A stretch of 64,000 nt of DNA, taken from positions 1,172,151-1,236,150 of the forward strand of contig LNGK01000007.1 in NCBI GenBank assembly GCA_001510575.1, written 5' to 3'. A program made the position numbers and the translations under genes. Source of the DNA: Knoxdaviesia capensis. Its lineage: Eukaryota > Ascomycota > Sordariomycetes > Microascales > Gondwanamycetaceae. Under the pieces are notes generated by a model, which was not told the DNA's origin, did no database searches, and worked only from the letters and a program-made list of their open reading frames with translations. Shown piece by piece: positions 24,601-37,225 of the stretch. How positions within the stretch are numbered: position 1 is the stretch's first letter; the number at the start of each line of letters is the position of its first letter.

Positions 24601-25412
24601 CTTACTCCTTACCCCTGTAAGAATAAAGATAAGCTAATAATAAATAAAAGATAGTAAGATAATAAGATAGGAAATAAGAAGCTTATTTTTATAGTATAAA
24701 CCTTATATAGAAAGAAGAGTTATCCCTTAAGGGATTACTTCTTTTAAAAGCCTTAGGCTTAGATATAAATAAGAACTATTTCGCTAATATTACTTCTTAT
24801 TCTACGTTATTTCCTATCCCTTTAATTAAAGGATTAATAACGATTAATAAAATACTAATAGAATAGCTATAGTATAAAAGAAAATATAAACGATCTTACT
24901 TTTACGTTAGCTTACTAACGAATAACTAATAAATATTATTTATAGTATTTATTAATATTAGAATAGCTAGCGTATTCGTTTCGAGATTATACGCTTATCG
25001 TTACTTAGTATTATACCGATCCGCTAATCCTCTATACCTTAATAGCCTTAATAAAAATAGTAACTTCGCTATTATTAATAATATCGTTATATCCTTTTAA
25101 TTAACGATTATTAATAGAATTTTAAAAGTTATTTCTATAGTAACTAGTATTATTACTAATAGTAGTTACCTTATTAACCTAATTATTAGCTAAAGCGGAT
25201 CTACGAAGCTAAGTTATATTAATACTAATAGTAAGATAAAGCTTATATTCGTACGTAATTCCCTTATTATTCTATATTTCTACTTATTATAAAGATAAGA
25301 TAATATCGCTATTACTTATCAACTACTATTACTATTACTAGCTCTAGTCCTAAACTAATAGATAACTAGAACTAGAAATTAATAAATACTACTTTTTTCT
25401 ATTATAAAACCA
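21660..25412. other. Beta interior, left part (unidentified, RIP-degraded)
   Basis: About 3.75 kb of AT-rich DNA with dense stops in all frames. Some stretches keep CG dinucleotides, for example around 21700-22000 and 24000-24300. I could not assign any protein family. It probably contains further degraded repeats. Confidence 0.4.
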
Positions 25413-25551
25413 TAGAGGTTCTCCCCCGCTTATTCTAATTATATTGCCCTAGATAGTTATTATTAACTTTCCTACTAACTTAATCCCTACCTTTTAATAG
25501 TAGATAAGATAAAGCTATTATTTTATTAACTACTATAGTGTATTTCTAGTA
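25413..25551 (+). repeat. Gamma LTR 1 (139 bp)
   Basis: It starts TAGAGGTTCTCCCCCGC and ends TTTCTAGTA, immediately followed by the primer site. Equal length to the copies at 37087 and 41673 supports the chosen ends. Confidence 0.7.
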
Positions 25552-25569
25552 GGTTATAAGCCTAGAGCT

Positions 25570-25810
25570 GATAGCTTTACCCTCTACTATTTCTCTTTAA
25601 ACCCCCCCTCCCCCCCTTACTTATTAATCTTATAGAAACTAAGAAAACTTTTATAGCTCTCCCCCCCCTTTTATTAATCCCTACTAAAGCTAAGAAAACT
25701 CTTATAGCGATTCTATTTAGATACTACTAAAACTATAAAACTTCTATAGCTACCTACTATCCCCTTATCCTTACACCCTATAAAGTTATAAAACTTTTAT
25801 AGTACCTTCT
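25570..25810 (+). repeat. Gamma leader with C-runs and four degenerate repeats
   Basis: Between the primer site and the coding region there are C-rich runs (near 25602-25616 and 25659-25668). Four diverged copies of a motif resembling AAGAAAACTTTTATAGCT lie near 25635, 25693, 25733 and 25788. The equivalent leader of delta, on the minus strand at 31130-31290, also has long C-runs and a GAGAAAACTTCC motif. The role is unknown; packaging or promoter function is speculation. Confidence 0.45.
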
Positions 25811-26007
25811 TTATTATTACGTTCTAAATTAAACGATCTAAGTAATAGACTAAGCCCCCCTTTTAGTTTAGTTTTACTTTCTATATAATTAATATAATAT
25901 TATAAAATAGATAATATCTCTAACTAAGTCTTCTATATTAAAGTAAGATAAGATAACTACGAGCTAGACCCTACGATACGTTAAATAGATAAGATAACGC
26001 GAGGCTA

Positions 26008-26350
26008 TGTTCGAATATAGGAAAAGCGGTTAGAATTAGAAGCGTAACTTTGTAGTTAATACTATTTATAAAGGTAGGGGGTAAAAAATAAGATAAGTAA
26101 TTAATAGCTATAAAATACTATGCTAGAATAGATAGGGGGAAAGCTTCCTTCTTATCCCCTATAGGATCTAGGCTTCCCCCTATCTAGATCCCCGATACCT
26201 TCTAAGGCTTCCCTTCCTATACTAGGCTCTTCGTAAATCTATATTATATCTATTATTATTCCCTAGGCTATTTATCGTAGCCTTATTCTTTATTATAAAC
26301 TTCTAGCTATATAAAGGATAATATAATATAAATTATTCTAATATTTAATA
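26008..26350 (-). repeat. Delta 3' LTR (343 bp)
   Basis: By eye it differs from 31306-31648 at about 22 positions, all transitions. The plus-strand ends are TGTTCG and TTAATA; the other copy has TATTCG and TCAACA, so between them both original TG and CA termini are visible. Confidence 0.85.
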
Positions 26351-29300
26351 CCCTTTCTTAGTTAGAACGTTATATACTAGTAGTCCCGCGTACCTCTTAA
26401 ATAGCATTCTTCCTAATAGCTTAGTTAGTATATCTACTAATTATTTAGCCGTAGGCACGTATTATACTCTAATATTAAGTTCCCGTACTTAATCGATAGT
26501 AAAGTAAAGAGGCGTACCGACGTATTTTAGGTTTAGATAGTAAGTAGGTTTCGTAATAGTAGTAATAATAACGGTATTATCCTCTTAGAGGACGATATTC
26601 CTAATATAAAAGTTAAGCTTAGTTAGTAAATATTAAAGCTATACTAGGTAATATATAATCTCTTATAGCGCGTAGATCTCGGTTTTAGTAAAAGAGTTAG
26701 TAATCCGCTTCTACTATTTACTATACTAGCTAATAGGGTTATTATTAAGTATAATAACGTAGCTAGTAGTTAATTTAAATTCGGCGTCTTTAGTATTACT
26801 ATACGAGGTATCGGCCTAGGCGTTTAATATCTAATCTTACGCTATAAGACTCCGTTAGTAGGTAATCCCCTTCTAAGCGTATCCGGTAAGGTACCGTAAT
26901 ATACGCTTTAGGCCTTTAACGTATATAATTTATAGGTCGTAAGAGAAACGCGTATACTAATATACTACGTAAGCTACGTTAAGTTAGGTCTTTCTTATAA
27001 GGTATAAGAGCTTTCCTATTATTTAATAGTATAAGCCTTAATCGGTAGGTTATATATCTTTATACTTAAGGGGTAAAAAGGTAACTAGCTCTATTAACGT
27101 AGTTATAGTTTAGTAATTTAAAAGCTAGAACTCCTCTAGTATATCCTTAATATAGGTATCCTAGCTAATTAAGATACTATCGTTCTCGATCTTAATAGCT
27201 ATTCCTAAGAGCTATTCGGGCTCTCCCTAGTACTTAGAGATTAGGATACTTACTAGGTCTTTCTCGAATTAATTAGCTATAGATTTATTAAGGGAAAGGA
27301 TTAGTAGGTCGTTAACGTAAGAAGAGATAACTACTTAGGTCTAGGGGTTATAGTAGGTTATATTATTAGCCTATAAAGGCTTAAATCCGATTATTACGAG
27401 TACCTCTTAGAAGCGAATCTACTACTATCTTCCTAACTACTTTAGTTTATATAGTAGTTTTAGTAGAATAAAATACTACTAAGCGCTTCTTAACTTCTAT
27501 CTAACCTTTAGGGCCTCTTCGGGATATTTATCTAGGTACTTACGTATTATAGGCTTAAGGATAATATAAATCGTTTCCTTAAACTCTCCTTATAAGTAAG
27601 TAGAGACTACGTCTATCTACCGTAAGGTAGCTCTCGTCTTAACTACGAGGGCTAATAGGATCCTCTACGTATCTAGGGTTACGGTCGATACGAACGTTTC
27701 GTAGAAATTAACGCCTTCTTATTATTAAAAGCCTTAAACGTACTATCTTACTTTCTTCTTAGTTTCGTTACCCTCTACGTTAGTCTTCTATCGAAAGGTA
27801 AGCTTCGTAGTAATCGGTTTCTTTAGAGGCTTTCCTTATATTACTTTAAAAGTCTTTATCTTAATAACTTTTTAAAATTTAATCCTAATAGCTTCTATCT
27901 AGGTTCCTATAACTTTCTAATCTCGCTAAGGGTTACGTTTTAATACTTTATTAGTATTACGTAAGTAGATTAAATTAGATACTATTATAAAAGTACTTCT
28001 TAGTAATTAGTTACTAGCTAATTCGTTAAGGTCTTTAAGTTTATTTAGTTTTAAGCGGCTCTCGTTAATAATAAGAGGATTCGCGGTTATAACTTCCTTA
28101 TCGTCTAATAAGTTCTACGTATTAGATAGTTCTAATACGGCCGTTAGCTCCGATACCCTAGATAGCTCTAGTACGCTAGATAGCTCTAATACGCTAGATA
28201 TCCCCTTCTTAGGGATACTACTATTAATAGTAGCGCTAGCTTTTAACTAGCGTAGCGCTCCTAAAGGGTAAGATCGAACGTACTTTCTATATAAAAGCTT
28301 ATAGATACGTTCCTAAAACCGGATATCCTTAGTAATATATACTTATCCGAATTCTAAAATCTAAACTCTATAAAGATAGCGGCCTTAGTATCTAACTAAG
28401 ATACCTTCTACGCCCGTAGGTACTAGCTTAGTATTTTAGCTATCGAATTTAGCGCTTAATATCTTTTATCGCTAGAAGGGGTTTATATATATAATATATT
28501 TAGAACCTAGTATTCGAAGGTATAATATATTAACCTTCTCGTATATCCCGTAAGCCTTTTAAAAGGCGCCGATTAGCGTATTAAAGCTCTTAGAGATAAC
28601 TATCCGATTAAATATATAGACTACTACGGTTATAATCTTATTTTATAGCTTTAGCGGGATACTCTTAGTAATAACGGTTACTTTAGTCTTCTATAAGACC
28701 TCGTAGATACTACGCTCGATACGCCCGTTCTTAGCTAGGTAATATAGAAGCGATATTATATACTCGATTCCCTACTTATTATAGTAAGTAGCTAGCTTCT
28801 TAATACTAACGTTAGTACCGTTATTACTATAGAGCTTCTTAGGCTTCTAGCCTAGCTCTAGCGCCTATCTCTTAACGGTCTTCTAGATATATATAAGTAT
28901 ATTACTCTTCCGGGCTATTATATAAACCGATTATCGGCTCGTCGCCTTATTATATACTAATAAGAAGTAGCTATTCCCGCTCGTAGATACTAGTTATATA
29001 GTACCTATATCTATATAGATAACCTCCCTAGGTACCTTAGAGGGTACTTTAGAGTCTAATAGTTTAAAAGACGTTATCTTTTTAAACTTATAGGCGCTAT
29101 AAGGCTTAATAAGTCTAGTTACCTTCTTAACTAGAGAACTAGTAACTACCTTAACTATTTAAGATATAGCTACCTTTCTAAGGTAGTATAGGCGCTAGTA
29201 TATAAGAGCCTCGCTCTCTAAGAGCGTACGTAGGGATACGTTAGCGTATATAGTACTATTAACTTTAGTATATAAGGTATAGCCTTCCTCGCGAGGAAGC

Positions 29301-31287
29301 TTATTTATAGTTATATAGGCCTTAAGGCCTTCCTTTACTTCTAACGTAAAGCCTCTTTCTATTAGAAAGATAATAATAATAACCTTATCCTTAATTATTA
29401 ACTAGTCTATTACTAGAATATACCCCTTCTTATATTAAATAATTCTAGAGATAACGTTAATAGGAAAGGTAAGGTAATACTAGATATTAGTAATTCTAAG
29501 GTTAGATCCATCCTTTATCTAGAGTTAAATAGTTTTAATATATTAAACTCTTAATAATCCGCTCCCTAACTTAATTAAATTAGTAAAAGTCTTTAGGGAT
29601 CCTTACTTAAACTAAGATAGGTTATTTAAAATATAAGAATCCGAACCTATATTATAAATCTAATTTATATAGATATAGTATATAAGGTAAGGCTTAAAGG
29701 GTCGTTAGTCTATAGCGGTATAGGTAGTACCGTAGAGGGTAGTCGACTCCTCTAGCTTAGCGTCCTTTAGAGGCTTATTACCTTTACCCTCGGTAGGCTT
29801 CTTAATAGAAGTCGTAGTATTCGCGGCTCTTAGCTTATAAATCTTCTCTTTACTATTCGCCTTCGCTTAGTACTTACTTATAATATAACTTTTTAAGCTA
29901 TACTAATAGTATTAAATATTACTCTTCTTCTAGATAGGGATACTACTAGCGGTAGGCTTAGGGGAGGGGGGGGTATAATAGTCGGGTTTCTTTACGCTAT
30001 TATCCTTCTTCTAGTTAAGAGGATATCTAGATTACTACTAGCGCGTAGCGCGGTTTATATTCTTAGCTATATATTTAGATATAGCTATAATAAGGGTGGC
30101 CTTATTATCGATATCTTTATTAAAACTCTTTAGGATAGCGTAGAGGTCTCTATTAAGCTTAGGGTAACGGGTAGTAATATAATAATAGGCGCCCGTCGCG
30201 GTTAAGATAGTCGGGATTACGAGCCCTTCTAGTCTTACCTTATATACTATAGAGACGAATCGATTTAGGATTTAGTATACTCCCTCTCTCGGTTCGGTTT
30301 AGAAATTAAAAACTACTATAATATTTTTAATCCGTAATTCCCTAGTTACTTAGAAATTCTACTTTAGCGATCTAAATAAGGTATAAGTATTTACCTTATC
30401 CTTAAATATAGAGGAAATCTTAGGGGCGATCGTTTCCTTTATTATACGTACTATATACGCGCTTACTAGGGGTTAGAGGTCTTAGAGTTATTTAACGGTA
30501 ATACCTAGCGCGTTTAAGGTAGTCTTAAATTCTTTAGACTACTATAGCTATTCCGAAGTACTAGCTAGCTTTAGGGTCTTATCGATAAGGATAACGTAGT
30601 TCTTAAGCTCCTTTATCTTAACTTTCGTAGCCGAACGTCTATAGTTCCCGTCTTTATCTAAGTTATTATTATCTTCGTCTTCTAACTAGTATTCCTACTA
30701 TTAGAAAGAGGATCTACGTTATCGTTCGTTCTCTTAGGTTATCTATAAAACCTTATCTTATATATCTAAGATCTTCTTAATTAATACCTATTACCGCTCT
30801 AAATCCACGATTTAGTTCTACTTCCTATTACTATCCTTCTTAATTTCCTTTAAGTTCTTAGTAACTATCTTAGTTATTACTTCTATAAACTATACCTAGG
30901 GGAAGGAAGGATAATAGATGTTACGGGTATTAGGTATATATATAGGAGTCTCTCCCTTAGGTTCTAGGATAACCTCGTAGTTATTAGCTAGAAGCTTAGC
31001 TCTCTTCTACCTCGAAATCGAGGACTTAATTAGGGATATCGTTTATTATATAATATTATAAATAGTAAGGCTAACTCGGTAAGGGAAGGGGGGGTGGAAT
31101 TAGTTACTAAAACTCGTTCTATTAGAACGTAAAAAAAATCGGAGTGCTATAGGAGTTAAACGGCTTCTAGGATCTAAAAACAAGGGGGGGGAGGGACTAC
31201 GGAAGTTTTCTCGGTTCCCGTAGGATTAATAGGTAGGTTAAGGGGGGGGGGTAGGTCGAAACGAAAATAGTAAGGTATAAAGCTACG

Positions 31288-31305
31288 AGCGCCGGGCTCA
31301 TAACC
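31288..31305 (-). other. Primer-binding site of delta (initiator tRNA-Met anticodon arm)
   Basis: The minus strand reads GGTTATGAGCCCGGCGCT directly after the LTR. Its complement contains GGGCTCATAACC, the conserved anticodon arm (CAU anticodon) of eukaryotic initiator tRNA-Met, rather than a tRNA 3' end. This is the arrangement known for Drosophila copia, which is primed by a 5' half-tRNA. It is the best preserved of four such sites in the window. Confidence 0.75.
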
Positions 31306-31648
31306 TATTCGAATATAAGAAAAGCAGTTAGAATTAGAAGCGTAACTTTATAGTTAATACTATTTATAAAGGTAAAAGGTAAAAAATAAGATAAGTAATT
31401 AATAGCTATAAAATACTATACTAGAATAGATAGGGGGAAAGCTTCCTTCTTATCCCCTATGGGATCTAGGCTTCCCCCTATCTAGATCCCCGATGCCTTC
31501 TAAGGCTTCCCTTCCCATACTAGGCTCTTCGTAAATCCATATTACATCTATCATTATTCCCTAGGCTATTCATCGCAGCCTTATTCTTTATTATAAACTT
31601 CCGGCTATATAAAGGATAATATAACATGAATTATTCTAATATTCAACA
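31306..31648 (-). repeat. Delta 5' LTR (343 bp)
   Basis: It is adjacent, without spacer, to the primer site at 31288-31305. Its right half (about 31460-31648) retains CA and TG dinucleotides and is among the least RIP-altered DNA in the island. Confidence 0.85.
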
Positions 31649-33731
31649 AGCTAAGTAATAGATATAGCGCGATACTAGATAGCGTAATAAGACGCTATAA
31701 GCCTTTATTTAATAAGTAATATCGAAGGATAAATATAAAAATATTTATAAGAAAGAAGTTAAGGTTCTAACTAATATTAATAAAGCTATCTTAGAATCTA
31801 AAAGAGAGACTTCTATATATACCTTAAATACCCGTAATATCTACTACCCTCTTATCCCTTAGGAATAAATCATAGAAATAATAACTAAAAAAGTTATTAA
31901 AAGGCTAAGGGAAATAAAGGAAAGCGATTCCTATTTAAGAAGCTATATTAAAAGCTTAGAGGGGAAGAGACTCTTGATTAATAAACTAATAATGGTTTAA
32001 GAGAAGGTTATATACATAACTAAGGGTAATAAAAGCTAAGGATAACGTAAATCTTTTTTAGATAATAAGAGTATAAGTCAGAGATTAAAGATAATAAAGA
32101 CTTTAATAAAGACGGGAGCTATAGATATTTAGTTACGAAAGTTAAGATAAAGGAGCTTAAAAACTATATTATCCTTATTAATAAGACCTTAAAGCTAATT
32201 AATACTTTAGAATAGCTATAATAAACTAAAGAGTTTAGGATTACCTTAAACGTATTAAATATTAGTGTTAAGTAGCTTTAAAAGCTCTAACTATTAATAA
32301 GTATATATATAATATATATAATATATGTGATATATATAGTATATATAATAAAAGAAACGATTTCCTTCAAGATTCCCTTTATATTTAAGAATAAAGTAAA
32401 TACTTATACTTTATTTAAAACGTTAAAGTAGAATTTATAAGTTATTGAAGAATTAAGAACTAAGAATATTATAACGATATTTAATTTTTAAATAAAATTA
32501 AGAAAAAGAGTGTATTAGATCTTAAATCGTTCTATTTCTATAGTATATAAAGTAAGACTAAAAGGGCTTATAATACTAATTATCTTTATTATAATAGGCG
32601 TATATTATTACATTATTACTTACTACTTTAAACTTAATAGAGACTTCTGCTCTATCTTAAAGAGTTTTATTAATAAAGATATTAACGATAAGGCCGCTAT
32701 TATTATAACTATATCTAAATATACAACTCAGAATATACATCGTATTACGTACCTATAGTAATCTAAATACTTTTTTAATTAAAAAAAAGATAAAAAGATA
32801 AAAAGAATTGATACCTATACCCCCTCCCCCCTTAAGCTTATTATTGATAATATCTTAATTAAGGAGAAAAGTAACTTTTAATATTATTAATATAATATAA
32901 AAGGTTATATTATAAGTAAATACAAAGGAAAAGCGAATAGTAAAGAGAAGACTTATAAGCTTGGCGTCGCTAATATTATAACTTCTAGAAAGAAGTCTAT
33001 TAAGAATAAAAGTAAAAGGCTACTAAAAGATATTAAGTGAAGGAATTAATTACTTTTTTTAGTATTACTTATTCCGCTATATATTAGCGACCTTTTAAGT
33101 CTAGCTTACTTATTATATTTATAAAAGTTAGATCTACGATATAAACTTAGACTCTTATGTTTTAAATAACTGAACTTAATTTAAAAAGGGCTCCCTAAAG
33201 ACTTTTATTGATTTAATGAAATTAAGAAGTAGATTATTAAGAGTTCAATATATTAAGACTATATAACCTTAGATTAAACCTTAAGATTACCAAATCCAAT
33301 ATTAACTTCCTTTCCTTATTGACGTTATCTCCAGAATTATTTAATAAAAGAAGGGGTACGTTTTGATAGTAAACTAACTAATAATTCAAGAAAAGGTTAT
33401 TATTATTATCTTTTTCATAGAAAGAGGTTTTATAATAAAAATAAAAGAAAGCATTGAGGCTTATATAATTAAAAGTAATATATTACTATATCCTTTTATA
33501 TACTTTCAAAGAGTAAGGCTTTTATATATTAGCGCCTTTATTACTTTAGAAAGGTAGTTAGTTATATCTTGAATAATTAAGGTAGTTATTAGTTTATTAA
33601 CTAAGAAATGAACTGAACTAGTTAAGCCTTATAATACCTATAAGCATAGAAAGATAATATCTTTTAAACTACTAGATTCTAAAGTACCTTCTAAAGTACT
33701 TAAGGAGGTTATTTATATTTATATAAATATT

Positions 33732-33805
33732 ATACAAATATAAATATTATATAAATATAAATATTATATAAATATAAATATTATATAAATATAAATATTA
33801 TATAA
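33732..33805. repeat. 17-bp minisatellite, about 4-5 units
   Basis: The unit is ATAAATATTATATAAAT, repeated head to tail. It is absent at the corresponding position of gamma body 2 (around 38870-38885), so it expanded in this copy only. Confidence 0.7.
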
Positions 33806-35267
33806 TTAGTATCCGTAAGTAGAAATAGCTATTTCTTATTAGTTTATAATAAAGAAACGAGCTAATAGTTGATATAAACGATAGCTTAGAAAAATAAAAT
33901 ACTCTTATATATTAAAAAAAACTACTAAGAGATAAGCGCTAGACCTGAGCCAGAAGCTTAAGAAGCTTTATAATAATAATAATACTAATCTTAATCTTAA
34001 GAAGTTAACTACTGATTATTATAAGTAAGGAAATAAGTATATAATATCGCTTTCATATTACTTAACTAAAAATAGGTATATTAAACGTAATATCTATAAA
34101 GCCTTATAGAAGACTAAAGTAACTATTATTATTAAAGGTATCCCGCTAAAGTTATAAAATAGGATTATAACTACAATAACCTATATACTTAATTCAATAC
34201 TTGTTTCTAAGAGCTTTAATATATTAATTAGCGCTTTTTAAAAGGCTTATAGAATAAATAAGAAAGTTAATATATTATACCTTTAAATACTAAGTTCTAA
34301 ATATATTCTATATATAAACCCTCTCTAGTCAGATATTAAGTATTAAACTTAATAGCGAAAATACTAAATTAATCAGATATCAGGGCTACTATCCTTATAA
34401 AGTATACATTTTAGAAACTAGATAAGTATATATTACTAAAGATATCTAATTTTAAGAATATATCTTTAAGTTTTTAGATAGAAACTATATCTAATCTTAC
34501 CTTTTAGGAACATTACGTTAATTAAAAGCTAGCGTTACTATTAGTAGTAATATCTCTAAGAAGGGGGGGTTATCTAGCGTATCGGAACTATCTAGCGCAT
34601 TAGAGCTATCTAGGGTATTAGAGCTAATAGCTATATTGAAACTATTTAATATATAAGACCTAGTAGATAATAAGGAAGTCGTAATTATAAATCTTTTAAC
34701 TATAACTTAGAACTATTTAAGATTAAATAAACTCAAAGAGCTTAATTGAATTAACTCATAATTAACTATTAAGTATCTTTCTAATAATATATAGTTTATT
34801 CTACTTATATAATACTAATAAAGCTTTAAAACGTAACTTTTAGCGAGATTAGAATGCTATAGATAGATATATAGATAGAAACTACTAAAGTTAAATTTTA
34901 AAAGGTTATTAGGATAAAGATTTTTAAAGTAATATAAAGAAAACCTTTAAATAAACTGATTATTTTAAACCTTACTTTTTAGTAAAAGATTAACGTAGAG
35001 GGTAATAAAACTAAAAAGAAAGTAAGATAATATACTTAGAGCTTTTAATAATAAGGAGGCGTTAACTTCTAGAAAATCTTTATATTAACCGTAACTCTAG
35101 ATACGTACAGAATTCTATTAACTTTCGTAATTAAAATAAGAGCTACCTTATAGTAGAGAGATATAATCTCTATTTACGAGAACTTAAAGAAATAATTTAT
35201 ATTATCCTTAAGCACATATAATATATAAATACTTAGATAAATATCTTGAAGAAGCTTTAAAAATTAA

Positions 35268-36233
35268 ATCGAAATTGAAGAACGTTTAGTTATATTTTAT
35301 TTTATTAAAACTATTCTATAAACTAAAGTAATTAAGATAATAGCAGATATACGTCTAAGAAGGACTTCTAAATAATTAGATTTAAGCCTTTTCAAATAGA
35401 TAATATAACTTATTATAACCCTTAACTAAAGTAATTATATCTTCTTAAATTAATAACCTATTAATCCTCTCCTCTAATAAAGTAATAACTAATTAAACTA
35501 AGAAAGACCTAATAAGTATCTTAATCTCGAAGTACTAAAGAGAGCTTAAATAGCTCTTAGGAATAGTTATTAAGATCGAGAACGATAAAATCTTAATTGG
35601 CTAAGATACTTATATTAGATATATTAAAAGAGTTTTAGTTTTTAAATTATTAAACTATAACTATATTAATAAAGCTAATTATATTTTTACCCCTTAAGTA
35701 TAAAGATATATAACTTACTAATTAAGGCTTATATTATTAAGTAATAAGAAATCGAAATTGAAGAACGTTTAGTTATATTTTATTTTATTAAAACTATTCT
35801 ATAAACTAAAGTAATTAAGATAATAGCAGATATACGTCTAAGAAGGACTTCTAAATAATTAGATTTAAGCCTTTTCAAATAGATAATATAACTTATTATA
35901 ACCCTTAACTAAAGTAATTATATCTTCTTAAATTAATAACCTATTAATCCTCTCCTCTAATAAAGTAATAACTAATTAAACTAAGAAAGACCTAATAAGT
36001 ATCTTAATCTCGAAGTACTAAAGAGAGCTTAAATAGCTCTTAGGAATAGTTATTAAGATCGAGAACGATAAAATCTTAATTGGCTAAGATACTTATATTA
36101 GATATATTAAAAGAGTTTTAGTTTTTAAATTATTAAACTATAACTATATTAATAAAGCTAATTATATTTTTACCCCTTAAGTATAAAGATATATAACTTA
36201 CTAATTAAGGCTTATATTATTAAGTAATAAGAA
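35268..36233. repeat. Perfect tandem duplication, 2 x 483 bp, in reverse transcriptase
   Basis: Copy one is 35268-35750 and copy two 35751-36233. Read side by side they appear identical over the full 483 bp. The segment covers the reverse transcriptase palm region; the YVDD box is degraded to stop-INN in both copies. Gamma body 2 and delta have the segment once. Identity within a heavily mutated element means the duplication postdates RIP or is an assembly artefact. Confidence 0.9.
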
Positions 36234-37086
36234 AGCTCTTATACCTTATAAGAAAGACTTAGCTTAGCGTAACCTACGTTATATACTAGTATATACGCTT
36301 TTCTTATAACTAATAAATTATATATATTAAAATCCTAAAGCGTATATTATAATATTCTACTAGATACGCTAAGAAGGGGTTTACTTATTAAAAAAGCCTT
36401 ATACTATAAGTTTAGATACTAAACGCTCAAGCTAATACCCTATATAGTAATACTAAAGATATTAAATTCAAATCAACTATTACATACGTTATTATATTTA
36501 ATAATAACTTTATTAGCTAGTATAATAAATAATAGAAGTAGATCTCTAATTCTTTTACTAAAGTAGAGATCTATATACTATAAGAAACTATATATTATTT
36601 AACATAGTTTTAATATTGACTAGGCTTAATATCTATATTAAAGGTATTATCATCCAAGAGGATAATACCGCTACTATTACCGCTATTACGAAACCTATAT
36701 ATTTACTAAATCTAAAATACGTTAATACGCTTTTTAACTTTATAATCGATTAAGTATAAGAACTTAATATTAAAGTATAATACGTACTTATAGCTAGATA
36801 ACTCGTAGATATACTAGCTAAGTTATTAAGAAAGATATTATTTAAAAAAATCTAAGGCTTCTAATATATAACGTTTTAATTAAGAAGGTATATTAAGAAT
36901 TAGATATTATAGTTAGACTAATATTATAGTTATTAAGCTTTAATAAGAAGCCTATTAGTTTTAAGAAGGCTTTAAGAAGCTTAGAAAGGCTTAAAGTATA
37001 TTTAGGGAAGCCTGCAGACTAGATAAAAATCCTAGAGGGTATTTAGGAGCCTAGCGAGAAGAAGCCTAGCGGCCCGGGGGATAAAA

Positions 37087-37225
37087 TAGAGGTTCCCCCA
37101 CGCTTATTCTAGCTATAATTTCCTCGATAGTTATTAATAACTTTCCTACTAACTTAATCCCTACCTTTTAATAGTAGATGAGATAAAGCTATTATTCTAC
37201 TAACTACGATGCCTTATTTCTAATA
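37087..37225 (+). repeat. Gamma LTR 2 (139 bp), shared by the two bodies
   Basis: It is preceded by the polypurine stretch GGCCCGGGGGATAAAA. It ends TTTCTAATA and is then followed by AGACGTTTAG instead of a primer site. Confidence 0.7.

Larger units (their letters stand above)
26008..31648 (-). mobile_element. Copia delta, structurally complete Ty1/copia element (5641 bp)
   Basis: The two LTRs are each exactly 343 bp (26008-26350 and 31306-31648). They are flanked by GGCTA (26003-26007) and AGCTA (31649-31653), a 5-bp target duplication differing by one transition. On the minus strand the order is 5' LTR (right), primer site at 31305-31288, leader, gag to pol, polypurine tract AAGAAAGGG (26359-26351) and 3' LTR. 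The RNase H end near 26410-26540 reads KYVGTPLYFTID, VRELNIRV, YVPTAK, LVDILTKLLGR, with stops exactly where Gln is expected. The reverse transcriptase YVDD box near 27301-27316 reads YVND. It is the youngest insertion: it interrupts gamma and keeps more G+C than its surroundings. It cannot make protein as it stands. Confidence 0.88.
31654..37086 (+). other. Gamma body 1, coding remnant downstream of the delta insertion
   Basis: Plus-strand gag-pol remnant. Corresponding segments of delta (minus strand) and of body 2 occur in the same order. Examples are the AAGGAGCTTAAAAACTATA segment near 32152 (repeated near 37255) and the RNase H end at about 36650-36840. It includes a 17-bp minisatellite at 33732-33805 and a 483-bp tandem duplication at 35268-36233. 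No open frame survives. Confidence 0.65.

Noticed and set aside
33732..33805. CRISPR-like spaced repeats
   Set aside because: The units are contiguous AT minisatellite repeats without spacers, in a eukaryotic transposon.
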